Notes: a model not told the origin generated them from the sequence alone. DNA of 28,487 nt from Pelargonium cotyledonis (GCA_036897625.1 JAYMTA010000454.1:1-28487); one strand, 5' to 3'. Shown: positions 13,101 through 23,726, numbered from the stretch's first letter. Numbers and translations are program-made.

Positions 13101-15378
13101 GTTCCTAGAGTCATCAAACTTTTATTTATGTGGGAACCCTCCTTAAGACGAACACCTTCTGCACCAGTTTTAGCAGCACGCTCTGAACCAGCAAGGTCCA
13201 CTAAATTCTAAAAATAAGAATATGTAATCAAGAAATTTAGGAAAAATTAGATGAGCTTGTATAGTGGCAATAGATATACCATATATCCGACAACCTTATA
13301 AATCAGAATGAAGTTAGTTAGTTTCAGTGATACATACCAAAACTGACACACGGACAGCATCACAAGAATTGCTACCATCCTCATCTTCAGATTTATCCCG
13401 ACTCTCAATTATCTATTCAGCAAAACAGTAAGGTGATGAACTAGATATAAGCCTGATAGCACGATGGAACTTGGAATAGGTATAATGATCTTACCATTCG
13501 AAAAATTGTGTGAGACCTGCTACTGTACACATTCATATTTGTCTCTCCAATATGTCGATGAGCTGACATAAAGAGATAAAACACTTACAATTAAAGGTAA
13601 TAGATGCTTGGAGATGTGCCCTATTTATTATTATTATTATTTTGGAGGGGGTGGAGGTGGGTATACTAAAGTCACTTGTTCACTGGAGCAGAAAATAACC
13701 AGCATTTGGGGGGAAATAATGAATGTTGCTATAAAACCATATGAAGAAAAAAATGAGCATGTTTGCAGTTCAACTGCACAAACAACTTACATTCTCCAAA
13801 CTCCATTAGATCAAGTACTTGCTCCGGAGAAGCAACAATCTCTTCTCGTAGACCAGCAACATAAATTCCACGCTGAAAAGAAGAAGAAAAAACATATAAA
13901 TGGTCAAAGAGTATTGCAAGGATATCATAAGCAGGTCAGAATAAATAAAATGTGAAGTACCTCTAGGTTTTCATGTATTTGCAGTCTTCGGTGCTCAGGA
14001 GCCAATAAATCATTTATTTCTTCATTGTAGATCTCCATATATGACATTCGCAAGAGAAATTCTCGACCAAGATCCTACAAATATAAGACAAATTTTCTAA
14101 TGCATATACAGACAAACATCTTGAGCAAAGAGTTTACATTGCTGATCAACAAGTCAACAAAGGAACAGGCTTTTAATGTTTGTGCGTGTGTGTGCCTATA
14201 TATATATCTGTATATATATATAACTAAAAAACGGCTTTGATGACTAACTGTACTTAAAAGGCTCCCATGTCCCAACATGGCGACACTTCCATTTATGTAG
14301 TCCAATCAAGGAAGGCGGCTGGACACCAACTACCTACTGAGAGTCATAACACAAGGAGAAGTAGCCTAATAATTTGTCATGGATGCCCCAATGACATAAC
14401 AACAAGCAATTGGGTGACCTAAAGATTTATCATGTTACTTGGGACTGCGGAACTCTAGACAGGAGCGAGACAGAAAAGAAGCAGCGACTGCAGTGCAGTT
14501 TTGCAAGTTCCTCCCTATTAACCAGTATTTATTCTAGTACTAACCCTTGAACTGATAGTATGAGAGCCTAAACTAAATGACCATTAAACACTTTACACCG
14601 ATAAAAGAAAAAAGGTTCAGTACTGATGGAAGCCAGAAAATAAATGCTACCCACTTACCCTGATATGATAATCACTAAAATACCCAAATTTATACTGGCC
14701 AAGTGGCCAATTATAAGAATCTTGTTTGACACAACCATCATTATCCTTTCTTATCACAACAGCTGAAAGCTAAACTTTTTACCACATCTAGGCAACTTCA
14801 ATAAATAATTAAGTAAAAAAATAGCCAAAAAGAAAGCAGTTACCTCTTGTATAATACTGAATAAATCACGCACAGCAAGAGGAATGACCCCGGGCTCAGA
14901 GGGCGAGCCCCGCATGGTATGTGTCTTCCCACTGTTCGTTTGGCCATAAGCAAAGACCGTACCTTGAAGACAAAATATACAAATTCCAGAAAGATAGACC
15001 ATTTATAGCTCAATTTTGAATTTTACACAACAACGAAAAAAAAAAAGCAAATACAAAATAAATTTTACCGTTGAATCCACGAACGGCAGCAGCAACAATA
15101 TCCCTTGTATAAGAACGATAAACCTCCGAAGTCTTGCAATCATCACCAAATATCCGATCTGTTAATTGAGAAATGCGATAAGAAGATAGATTCGTAAACC
15201 CTAGAAAGCTATAAATGCGAAGGATTGCAAAGAAAGGGAGAGCCAAAAAGGTACCAAATTCAAACTTGGAGGGGTGATTGAGCATGGAAATTGAGTTGCC
15301 GGAGAGTCGCCATGGGCTGGTCTTGGCGTCCTCCGGCGAGAGTGGCCTCGCCCGGACGCTCACATGTATTCTCTCCAT
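4110..15378 (-). CDS. KIN7O: Kinesin-7 motor protein KIN7O (CENP-E-like)
   Basis: A 33-exon gene on the minus strand; exon coordinates are in the motor-domain and tail entries. The coding sequence is 3840 nt, giving 1279 aa, close to the roughly 1270 aa I recall for Arabidopsis KIN7O (AT3G10180). Family knowledge: kinesin-7 proteins are N-terminal, plus-end-directed microtubule motors; the CENP-E-like branch is linked to kinetochores and mitosis. Seen: motor domain at residues 1 to about 330 with P-loop GQTNSGKT (78-85), switch I SSRSH (190-194) and switch II DLAGSE (228-233), all intact, followed by a neck and a long Glu/Lys/Leu-rich coiled-coil tail. The ATG at 15378 begins [13 protein letters not shown], the usual family start. 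A consensus E2F site lies 84-91 bp upstream. The gene is tail-to-tail with NEP1, and the HAD gene lies upstream on the same strand. No frame break was found, so it looks functional. Confidence 0.96.
8846..9062 (+). mobile_element. Miniature direct-repeat element with tRNA-Met-type primer-site motif, in KIN7O intron 18
   Basis: Two similar 22-bp segments (8871-8892 and 9041-9062) lie as direct repeats 170 bp apart. Between them, just after the first, is TGGTATCAAAGC (8896-8907), one base off the common copia/TRIM primer-binding site TGGTATCAGAGC that pairs with initiator tRNA-Met. Terminal direct repeat, primer site, short non-coding interior, terminal direct repeat is the layout of a TRIM. 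It is degenerate, the outer limits are approximate, and the family is unknown. Confidence 0.45.
9958..11441. other. KIN7O intron 14 (1.48 kb), probably enlarged by insertion
   Basis: This is the longest intron of the kinesin; its neighbours are mostly 70-700 bp. It contains several overlapping open frames of 64-105 codons on both strands (10259-11085), none with a motif I recognise, so I do not call a gene. It carries an internal 34-bp direct repeat (separate entry). The size and less AT-biased composition of 10440-11100 suggest an old insertion, but I could not define its ends. Confidence 0.4.
11025..11432. repeat. 34-bp direct repeat pair in KIN7O intron 14
   Basis: Segments 11025-11058 and 11399-11432 match at 32 of 34 positions (core CCCATTCCCCTCAAC) in the same orientation, 374 bp apart. 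The second copy ends 10 bp from the intron 14 donor. Origin is uncertain: a local duplication, or debris of an insertion. Confidence 0.75.
12348..15378 (-). other. KIN7O: KIN7O exons 1-10: motor domain
   Basis: Exons in gene order: 15255-15378, 15069-15158, 14844-14962, 13961-14074, 13791-13872, 13495-13562, 13338-13412, 13062-13207, 12882-12984, 12348-12428. Each junction is GT-AG and the frame carries through (intron phases 1,1,0,0,1,0,0,2,0,0). They encode residues 1-334: ATP-binding P-loop in exon 3, switch I in exon 6, switch II at the start of exon 8, and the end of the motor core (block [15 protein letters not shown]) in exon 10. Intron 3 (14075-14843) is the longest here; it holds a GT/AT microsatellite and nothing else that I recognise. 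Confidence 0.93.
14181..14222. repeat. GT/AT compound microsatellite in KIN7O intron 3
   Basis: An interrupted GT run is followed by two AT runs. It is intronic. Confidence 0.8.
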
Positions 15379-16382
15379 TTTTACTCACTCCACTCCGGCT
15401 CTGCTGTTCTGTTCCGTTCCTGGCTGTCAGAGAGGGCAGTGACTCATTTTCCATATTTTAATTTCCCGCCTTAGAAAAGTTTCAATCTGCAAGCATTGAA
15501 ATTACGGAAATACCCCTATTTACGAAGCCAATTGAACCCAAAACTCCGTTAATCGAATCGAAGCCAGATGTTCGCGGTAACTGTTAGGTAAGATTATTAA
15601 ATAATCTTATCTTAGTTTTACAATAATAAAAATAAATAGTTTTGCCTCTCCTAAACTCGTCAATCTTTTTGCAAATAATGTCATGTTGACGGTTGATTTT
15701 TGAAAAGAATGAAAAAAAACAAAACGCTTTGTTTAGTAGTCCCGTATTCCACCACAACAAATGACAATTGTTAGTGACATGGGATTTTCGAGGCATTCGA
15801 GGGTCCTCAAGGACTTCGCCAATTGCAGGTGGCGAGCATAAAGGTGGGGAGAGTCTCGGATGAGAGAATTCCACTTGAAACACATTCATGAAAGGCATGT
15901 ACTTTATCCAAATCCAACTTGGTGCTGATAAAGTGAGCATTTACAACAAATTTTACACAGCAAAAAGGGCATACGAAATGTGGTAATTTTTGTCTGCTGG
16001 AAAAGGGTACAAGCAAACAGTCATGGACTCATGGCTTGTAGGAATTGGAAGAGCAGAAATAGAACAAGCAACTCAAAACTCAATCAGTAAGTAATGATCA
16101 TCATATCAAAATTATCAGATGGAATTATAAGGGCAATGCAATCACATGATAATCATTAATGGACAAGAAGCCTACAAATGACAAACTGAGATTGGAAGAC
16201 AGAACACGTCTTTTTACTAGTTTAAGGTAGTATATTATATTGTTTGGTCCCAAACATCCAAAACATCCCTCATACAAACTACAACAACAAGACAGAATAT
16301 ACACAGCCTCTTACAAAAAAGCTTTGAGAAACCTGTACATAATACACCTAAAATGCCCGGCCCCTTCAAGAATAGTCCTCTT
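15379..16382. other. Intergenic: KIN7O promoter and 3' flank of the HAD gene
   Basis: About 1 kb between two minus-strand genes. The left part is the kinesin 5' flank, with an E2F-like site and CCGTT/AACGG cores at about 15413-15417 and 15546-15550; AACGG is the core of the M-phase MSA element, but the flanks do not fit the full consensus. Open frames at 15584-16016 match nothing I know. Confidence 0.6.
15462..15469 (+). promoter_or_regulatory. E2F-like site TTTCCCGC in KIN7O promoter
   Basis: TTTCCCGC is a full match to the plant E2F consensus TTTSSCGC. It lies 84-91 bp upstream of the kinesin ATG, where a proximal promoter element is expected. E2F sites drive genes of the dividing cell, which fits a mitotic kinesin. 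Use of the site is inferred. Confidence 0.6.
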
Positions 16383-19300
16383 TCACACCTGGACCCCAAT
16401 CCTCTGAGCAACCTGCAGTAGATAAAACCAATGAGACCATATATCAGCACATTTTGAGTATACATGCAGTTACTTATGAATGGATAGTCAATAATATCAT
16501 AATATCCCTCAAGTTTGTTATAAGACATAACAATGAGGACATACACCAACTAACTTCTTATTTTTTCTCAAAAAAGAAACAAAACACTCCTTTTGAGAGT
16601 GAGGTAGTAATAAACTAGTTAAACAATTTCACCAATCACACTATTCATCATAAAAACTACTACACTTCGTCCAAACCACGAATTTATGCCACCTTTACAA
16701 ATTGCAATATATGGGGCATTTCAAATCTTTGGTTGCAAAATTTCTAAAATTGTGAAGAAAAAAAAAAAAAAGCTTTTCTTAAGTCATGCTCCAACTTTGA
16801 GGTCTCTGTATACTGCTCTCTGCAGTTCCATACCATATGTTTTTGTTCTAGCCTCTCTCTTTATAGTTCTTTCTTATCAAAGGTTTGGTCAGGAGCAATT
16901 TATAAGACCGAAGTGGGTACATTTAACAGAACATGTAAGGGTGAATTAAGTGCAAAATAGTTCGAAATTAATAAGGAGAGTCGTGGCAATATACCTCCTT
17001 AAAGGAGTGAACATCACTTCCCCAAAGCCAAGCATCACAGCCTGCATCTCTGGCACCCCATACATCATTTCTACGATCATCCCCAACATGCACAGCATCT
17101 TCAGGTTTTACTCCCAACAAGTCGCAAGCTTTCAGAAATATTGTTGGATTTGGCTTCTCTGCTGAAACCTATTGAGAGAGAAAGATCAGCCACAGAAATA
17201 TTCAAACAAAGATACAGTATAATGTCATCAAATTCCAAATCCTTAAGATGGTAATGAGGAATATATAACACCATTTCAAGATCTTTATTGAATTTTTTTT
17301 TCTAAGAAAAGAAGAAAGATAAACAGATAGATAATTGTTGAATGAAATGAGATTTAATATATAGTATCACTTCAGAGAAACAGAATAAAAACTATAGTAC
17401 ACATAGCTATCATTTCAATTAGTTCTTCTGAAAACAAATTCATTTCACTTTCCAACAAGAGAACTTCATTCTATTGAACTATGAAAATGAGTAAATAACT
17501 ACCAAATGGGAAAAAAACTCGCATGCTAGACACTAATTATGCTCAATTAAATTAAATGAAAAAGAAAAAGCAGTTCTCAAGTTATCAGGCATTAGATAAC
17601 CGAGACTATACCTTCTGCTGAATGAGAAGATGACCCAACGTAACAACAAGAAACCCATATTGATATTGCAAACTTCCTAGAGCAACATGTTAAAGACATG
17701 ATCTGTGTGACATGGACATGTGTCTGTGAGAGAGAGAAGAATGACCAACATACCTCAGCTGAAACTGCCACAGCATCAAACCAATTATCACAGTTTAGAG
17801 CACGCAAGAGAGGTCTTAATCGTGTGTCAAAATTCGAAACCACAGCCACTTTTACACCCGCTTTTCTAAGAGCTTTAAATACATTCTCAGCATCAGGATC
17901 ACAAAGGTGCCAAGCCTATAGAGTAAGTAAACAAGTAATAAGAACAAAAATGGGGAATATCAATTTAAGACTATAAATAAAAAACACATGCGGCAAGGAT
18001 ACAGAAAAGAGTTGCATACAAGTGAATCAACCTTGTCTGTGGTATAGTAGTTATAGAGTTCTTCAAAGTACTGAGCATCAGAGCAACCAGTTGAAGAACT
18101 AACTATGTATTGCCAGAATGGTCTTCCATCGTCTACATATCTGTTGTCGTCAAATCAAAGAAAAAGAATTTATTAGTGTATTCCAGCAGAAGGAAAATAC
18201 AAACCCACAAAACAAGACAAAGTAAAAAGATAAGAAAACAACTGTGGGTTGATTCCGTATTCTTTTCATAATTAAAGTATGTCTCCATTCGAGCAACTTT
18301 TTTCTTTTTCTTTTTTTGGAATAAAGGAAGCAACTTTAGTTATAAATGATCGTGTTATTTGTCAAATTTCAAAACATCAATTTCTGAACTTATTGAGACT
18401 TGAGAGTTTCTTATAATCTTTAACATTTCCCAGAATTAATTGGGTGTAGCCTATATTTTTCAGAAAGATCCCATCACCAAACTCATTAGATACACATCAC
18501 ATCTAAAAGGAAAATGTCGGGTAGACCTAAATCCTAATGAATCTTATGCAAATATCTGAACTGTTTATTCAATAAACAAACCTACTTAATTTTGAGCAAG
18601 ATCTTATTAATTTCCCACATGGGTCTCCAGTAGAGAAAACAGGTTTCCTTCCTCCAATAACCAAAAAGACAACCCCACCACCTATCAATATAATTTATGC
18701 TCCAAAGAGGAAGCAAACATCCAATCTCTATCCCCTGCCCGAAAACCCAATGGTTCACACTTCACAGTGAATTTTCCACCCATTTTATTAAGCAGATTAT
18801 CAATTTAAAAGCATTTAGAGCATTAGTGAATCATAATTATATAATTACATCATGTACAAGCTGGTAATAAAAGTCATCATCATCATAAAAACCCACATGG
18901 TAGAAGCAGAATTATATGTACTGATGTGCTTTACAGGTGAAAAAAAAAATGGAGAAACGGGGAATCTAGTTGACCTGAGACGAGATCTTCCCCAAGGCTG
19001 CTCGTACGCCCTTCTGTATCTGTTCAATATCTCCATTTCCGAGTACTCCACACCATACTTTTCCCCAATCTTCCTATATATCTGCACCACAACACAACAC
19101 CCAAAATCTCAAATGAGATACAGAAAAATATACAAGTCAGAATTCACATAATCAGAAGAAAAACAGAGCATGAGATACATAATGGAGCAAAACCCAAAAA
19201 TCAACACATACAATACAACGAACAGTCCACAAAAACAAAAACCCATGAAAATTTGAAGCATGCACATAGAAGATTCACGCAATGTGACGATACCTCGGCC

Positions 19301-19599
19301 ATGGGCTGAGAGGGAATAACGAGGGTACCAACAGCGTCAACCAACAGAGCCTTGTGGGTGATCTCTCCGTACAAGGACCTCCTGTAATCTTCATAATCTT
19401 TTACACCCAGAATCTCTAGACCCATGTGCCTCGAACCCGCCATATCCGGAGCCGCCGCGGCGGAGGACGAATACGAGGACCCAGAAACTCTCAGCGTATC
19501 GGTGCCATGAATCGTCTTCGCGGCTCCATCAGAGGTCAACCCAGCTCGGAGAACGGTGAGGGCTCTGGAAAGTCTAGTTCTTGCGGTCGTAAGCGCCAT
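16383..19599 (-). CDS. HAD-superfamily hydrolase, HDHD3-like
   Basis: Six exons: 19294-19599, 18975-19081, 18032-18140, 17754-17915, 16995-17168, 16383-16412 (stop TGA); 295 aa, continuous frame, GT-AG introns. Family knowledge: HAD hydrolases form an aspartyl intermediate on the first Asp of motif I and mostly hydrolyse phosphate esters with Mg2+. Seen: motif I LLVDAVGTL (nucleophile Asp88), motif II VVSNFD (Ser201), motif III Lys233 in AEKPNP, motif IV HVGDDRRND (Asp258, Asp259). The second motif I Asp, normally the general acid/base, is Val90. Residues 1-45 are rich in Arg, Ser, Thr and Ala, like an organelle transit peptide, and variable Ser/Ala-rich sequence follows. The last exon adds only VAQRIGVQV. 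VSAE occurs at the end of exon 4 and again at the start of exon 5. Substrate unknown. The long introns show nothing further. Confidence 0.92.
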
Positions 19600-20120
19600 T
19601 TCCGTGCTTCATTTGCCGGCAAATTCTCTGTCTGTCTGCAATTCCATGACAGTGGAGAGCTATAAGAAGAAGCAGGGCTCAATACGGTAAACGGCAGTTA
19701 CGAAAATGCCCCCAATCTTCGGTTTTATTGCGATCTTGACCTTATTGGTTTATCGCGTGATCGACCCAATTCTCACATTTTAATTTTAAAGTTAATGACG
19801 TGGCGTTTGGTGATTGGCTCTGATCAGTGGTCCCATGTTATTTAATTCTAACCTGGTCAAATACCTGTGGGATGTGTGGGAAGCAAGATGTGGCAATTGT
19901 GTAATTACGTAAGAAATTTGGGGTGTGTGATTGGCTATTAGGTCCGAGGAAAATGCTCAAAATGATGCCGTGGCAGGCGGAGAAGTTCGTTAGACATACG
20001 CGTCAGCAAATCGGACCCTATCGGTTCATCATCGACCATATATCCCCAAAGTGGGACCCACAAATACTAATACATGCATGTGGGGTCCACATATATAAAT
20101 ATATATAATGTATATTATTT
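19600..20120. other. Intergenic: 5' flank of the HAD gene
   Basis: Upstream of the HAD start codon. No clear TATA box or coding region was recognised. An open frame at 19923-20108 on the plus strand has no recognisable motif. Confidence 0.6.
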
Positions 20121-20242
20121 AAATTAACAAGGTGATGACATCTCATTTAAAATTATAGATTTGAACGGATCGCTTTGCTTTCACAAGTTCACTTGAGTGG
20201 GTATAAATGATTTTAAATGAGATTTTATCACTTCATTGATTT
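20121..20242. mobile_element. Short MITE-like hairpin element (122 bp)
   Basis: The left arm 20121-20156 and the right arm 20207-20242 are inverted repeats matching at about 29 of 36 positions, sharing the core TCTCATTTAAAAT. A spacer of about 50 bp separates them. This is the form of a small non-autonomous DNA transposon (MITE). I found no clear target-site duplication and do not assign a superfamily. A transcript would fold into a long hairpin. Confidence 0.65.
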
Positions 20243-20740
20243 TATTCAGTTGCAATTGATATAACTTTATATCAGTCAACTTATATATATTTTACCCATA
20301 TATAATATGGTAAAGGAGACAAAACGAGCCAAGTCAAAATCCTTAAAATTTTGGTCATTTATGGTAAATTTAGATATTTGCATTTTTAAATTGTGGTTGT
20401 GGTATGCATATGATATTGAATACTGATGTTGCATAATGCCATTTAATTAATATTTTAAAAACATAAATAATAATAAAATGGTTAAAATGGAAAACTTTTA
20501 AACTTATTTGAATATGTGTTGATAGATACATACAATGTTGTTGTTAGCAATCAATTATTGGCTTGTGGAAAAGGATTGAAAATGAAATTATTCTGTTTGT
20601 ATTGTAGAAAATACTAGTAAAATGCAATGGGTTGAATGTATGATTGCACAAAACAAAGATGTTCTATTAAAGTAATGCTTTCATGCACTACTGACAATTT
20701 AAGCCACAATATATAATACAATGTTGGATAAAATAGAGGG

Positions 20741-20775
20741 GAGTCGACTTACCTAAACTTAGGTAAGTCAGACTC
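20741..20775. repeat. 35-bp palindrome in the left transposon end
   Basis: An imperfect palindrome centred on CTTACCTAAACTTAGGTAAG and flanked by GAGTC and GACTC; it could form a stable hairpin or cruciform. The partner copy is at 22123-22157. Confidence 0.85.
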
Positions 20776-22060
20776 CCAAATCAAAACTACGTAGTTTTAA
20801 TTAAATAAAAAATTAGACTAAAACTCAAACACAACCTCATACCTTCTGTTATCTAGCCTCTTCTGCGTCTACCCATCTCATGTTTGACATCAAGTAATAC
20901 ATAGAACTTTAATAAATTTTATGTTTTTACAATCATACTGTTTTAATGAGTGCGTGTGTTTTTGAACTGCAAATTAGAATTTGAGATTTGGAGCTTATAA
21001 AAAAAAAAGAATTTGAGATTTGAAAGTAAAGTGTTATGTGATTGTTTTTTGTTATATCAGATTATGATTGGATTATGCTCTCCAATTGTGCAATACCGCA
21101 ATAGTAGGTTTGTTTTGACATAAATGCCACCACCACTCCTATGATCTTGTTGCCAACACCAATTGATTAACCTTTTTGTGTTGATGTTCAATTGATTTTT
21201 GATTTCTAGTAACATTTTATGTTGTTCACTTAATTTATTTTTCAAAGTAACAAAATAAGATGCAGTGGATGATGGAGAGTCCTGCGCATTGTCAACAGGT
21301 AGTGTGGACAACCACAGAACATGCAGTGGTGTTCATAAATGTGTGCTCTTATTTTAAAATGAAAAAGTATTTTTTTATGTATAGATTTTTACATGTATTT
21401 TATATATTCCAATGAAAATGTTTAAGGTTGAAAATGAATAAGTTTTGATATTTTAATGAATTTATTGCAAATATTAATATTTTGTACCTATTTTATTATA
21501 GATCTTTAAAAAAAATCGATTAAATTTTACCATAAGATTTGACATGTTATAATAAGCTTTTACAACTTGTTAGTGTATAACTTATAAACGTTTGTATACT
21601 AAAAATCGTAAATATAATTTTTCTTCGTTTAAATCGATAAATGTAAGTAAATATATTATAATATTGAAGAATATCCATTTTTTACCCTAAACATTTTCAT
21701 TAGTTATACTAAATACATGTAAATAAAATACATGTGTGAATACTCTTCCTTTTAAAATATTGAGAATGATTGCTTTCTTTCCTATCCAGTATGAATTATA
21801 GCCATCTCCTATTGGAACTAACATGAATGTCAAAATCCAATTGATAAATAAGTATCTCATACTTACAACCTATTACTCAATCCAACAAATCCATATTTGA
21901 TATTTATGTTCATGTCTTTCTTAATTATCAAACAAAAAATTTGTCCTGTAAGATGGCACATGGAACCGTCAATGACACAACCCAGATGCTGCTAAGGATT
22001 GAAAAGGAATAGAGAGGAGTTTGATAGATTAGGGTTGAGTGAGTTAGTTTCTTTTTACGT

Positions 22061-22084
22061 AATCAAAACTACGTAGTTTTGATT
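22061..22084. repeat. Perfect 24-bp palindrome near the right transposon end
   Basis: A self-complementary sequence around AAAACTACGTAGTTTT. The same 16-bp core is at 20783-20798 in the left end, and a variant (AAACTATGTAGTTTT) is at 22106-22120. Confidence 0.9.
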
Positions 22085-22122
22085 TCTCATTTAAGTCACT
22101 TAATGAAACTATGTAGTTTTGA

Positions 22123-22157
22123 GAGTCTGACTTACCTAAGCTTAGGTGAGTCGACTC
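22123..22157. repeat. 35-bp palindrome in the right transposon end
   Basis: Inverted partner of 20741-20775, with core CTTACCTAAGCTTAGGTGAG and the same GAGTC/GACTC flanks. Confidence 0.85.
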
Positions 22158-22172
22158 ATCTCCATTTTACCC

Positions 22173-23160
22173 ATATTTATTCAATAATTATATCGTATTC
22201 ATGTCGGGCTCGGCTACACAAATGAGCTAGGTAATACTACGCATGAATCCAATTTGAATTTTCATTTCACTCGGAAAAATCCATCTTTTTCGCGAGATCA
22301 ACACAAATGAGCTATGTAACACTTTTAGAAATCTACCTATTTGAAATTAAAGGGTAAATTTTAATTATATCGAGTTAAAATGACTCGTATTGATATATAA
22401 TTTAAATATATAACTAATAAATCAATGCATGTTGGGACAAACATTTTATACGTTTTAAATTTCTTTTAAATCCCTTCATTTATAAAAAAATACAAATTGA
22501 AAAGAAAAAGGGAAGAAGAAGTAGAAGATAATAATTTAAAAGTGGGGTTTAGTGTGAAAGTGAAAGAAGGCCCATTAAGATTTACAGCCACAAGTACACA
22601 ACAGTTGTTAGTCTATGCAATTGAACTGAAATTGATAGCTCAACACCTCCTCCAAGCTCTACTCTAGCAATGAATACAGATTCTCAAGGCCATGTTTTAA
22701 TGGTTAACAAGAGCCACAAGATAAAAAAGTTGGAGGCCCACCAAGGAACCTAAAGAAATGGTTCACAATTTACAGGGTTGAAAAATGAAGGTTATGGCTT
22801 AAAGTCATCATCCACTGTTGCTTCCTTCTACCTCTAGTAGGACCACAAGCAATCTCTTCCAATTGTTTTTTAAGAAAGAAAAAGAACAAGTTTTAACATT
22901 TTTTGTTTTTTTGAAATTCATCAAAATCTCATCCAAAATTGACATGACATGTCGGAATTGCTGTGGAAATTCATGGATTTGGTCCCTAAACTATTAACTT
23001 TCATCTCAATTTCGTACATAATTTCGAACATGTATGTTTGCTCTTCTAAGGACCCTAAAACTATTTTTCTTATTTTTATCAGCAAGTACATCAACTCCAA
23101 GACTGACAGTTGATGTAAACAATTTGTCATGCTAAACGTTCGTATCCGTAAAGAATTTTT
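22173..23160. other. Intergenic, no gene recognised
   Basis: AT-rich DNA between two transposon remnants. A short minus-strand open frame (22921-23130) has no recognisable motif. Confidence 0.6.
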
Positions 23161-23405
23161 TAACTAAAAGCTTAAACTGATAATTGAAAATCTAATAACA
23201 ATTTTATGCAAGCTCATTATTGCTTTGCACGCGGTCCATACACAAGTACATTTCTTGCCTTGTACTGAAATTTAATAGAGGTGGCGATGAGACTCGAACC
23301 CGGGACCTTTTGTCACCAACACTCTGATACCATGTAGAGTGAACCATCTTAACTAAAAGTTTAAACTGATAGTTGAAGGCTCAATAATAGTTTAATGTTC
23401 TAACA
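23161..23405 (-). mobile_element. TRIM/SINE-like miniature retroelement with tRNA-Met-type motif
   Basis: Direct repeats at 23161-23206 and 23350-23394 are about 80% alike by eye and 189 bp apart. Read on the minus strand, a repeat that begins TGTTAGAACA and ends CTCTACA (23333-23405) is followed at once by TGGTATCAGAG (23322-23332), the usual initiator tRNA-Met primer site. This is LTR-like repeat, primer site, short interior, second repeat, as in a TRIM. The interior also holds GGTTCGAGTCT (23290-23300), a good RNA polymerase III B-box, so a tRNA-derived SINE is an alternative. No coding capacity. Confidence 0.5.
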
Positions 23406-23726
23406 ATATTCTCCGGGCAAGATCATACTTGGTATGTGTTCAATATTTTTTATAGATAAAATTCATCGTGAATCTGTTCTAATCACTCGAGCCATCACAT
23501 ACGTTGACAGAGAATACAACTAAACATGATAAACAAGATATTTGGCTTTAGATTGAAATTAGAATTTACTTTCATTTCATTGGGTCATGCTCACATATTA
23601 TAGAAAATTGCCATCATCTGTTGTTACTGAAGATGATGAAGCCTTTGGCTTTTGAGCTCAACTGATAGATTGTTTAAAAACAAAAACATGACCAACTCTT
23701 GGTATATGGTTTCACCTGCAAAATAT
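23406..23726. other. 3' flank of the strictosidine synthase-like gene
   Basis: Must contain the 3' UTR of the minus-strand gene that ends at 23727. Nothing else was recognised. Confidence 0.6.

Larger units (their letters stand above)
20726..22172. mobile_element. Non-autonomous DNA transposon with long palindromic inverted ends (1.45 kb)
   Basis: The left end (20726-20798) and the right end (22106-22172, reversed) are inverted repeats of about 70 bp. They begin GGATAAAATAGAG and GGGTAAAATGGAG and share GAGTCGACT, then CTTAGGTAAGTCAGACTC. Each end contains a 35-bp imperfect palindrome and a CTACGTAG- or CTATGTAG-centred palindrome. The interior (20800-22060) is AT-rich. The one open frame of note (minus strand 21057-21311, 84 codons) shows no transposase motif, so it looks non-autonomous. 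A G-rich start and long inverted ends would fit a Mutator-like element, but the flanks (TACAATGTT left, ATATTTATT right) do not form a target-site duplication, so the superfamily is open. Confidence 0.7.

Noticed and set aside
18133..18333. 66-codon frame with a hydrophobic stretch in HAD intron 2
   Set aside because: Intronic, starts in a homopolymer-rich segment, and has no homology that I recognise.
21057..21311. Transposase or gag gene inside the palindromic-end transposon
   Set aside because: 84 codons with no catalytic or zinc-binding pattern.
23281..23340. A functional tRNA-Met gene
   Set aside because: Only a primer-site-like and a B-box-like stretch are present; no full cloverleaf can be drawn. 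Better read as a retroelement remnant.
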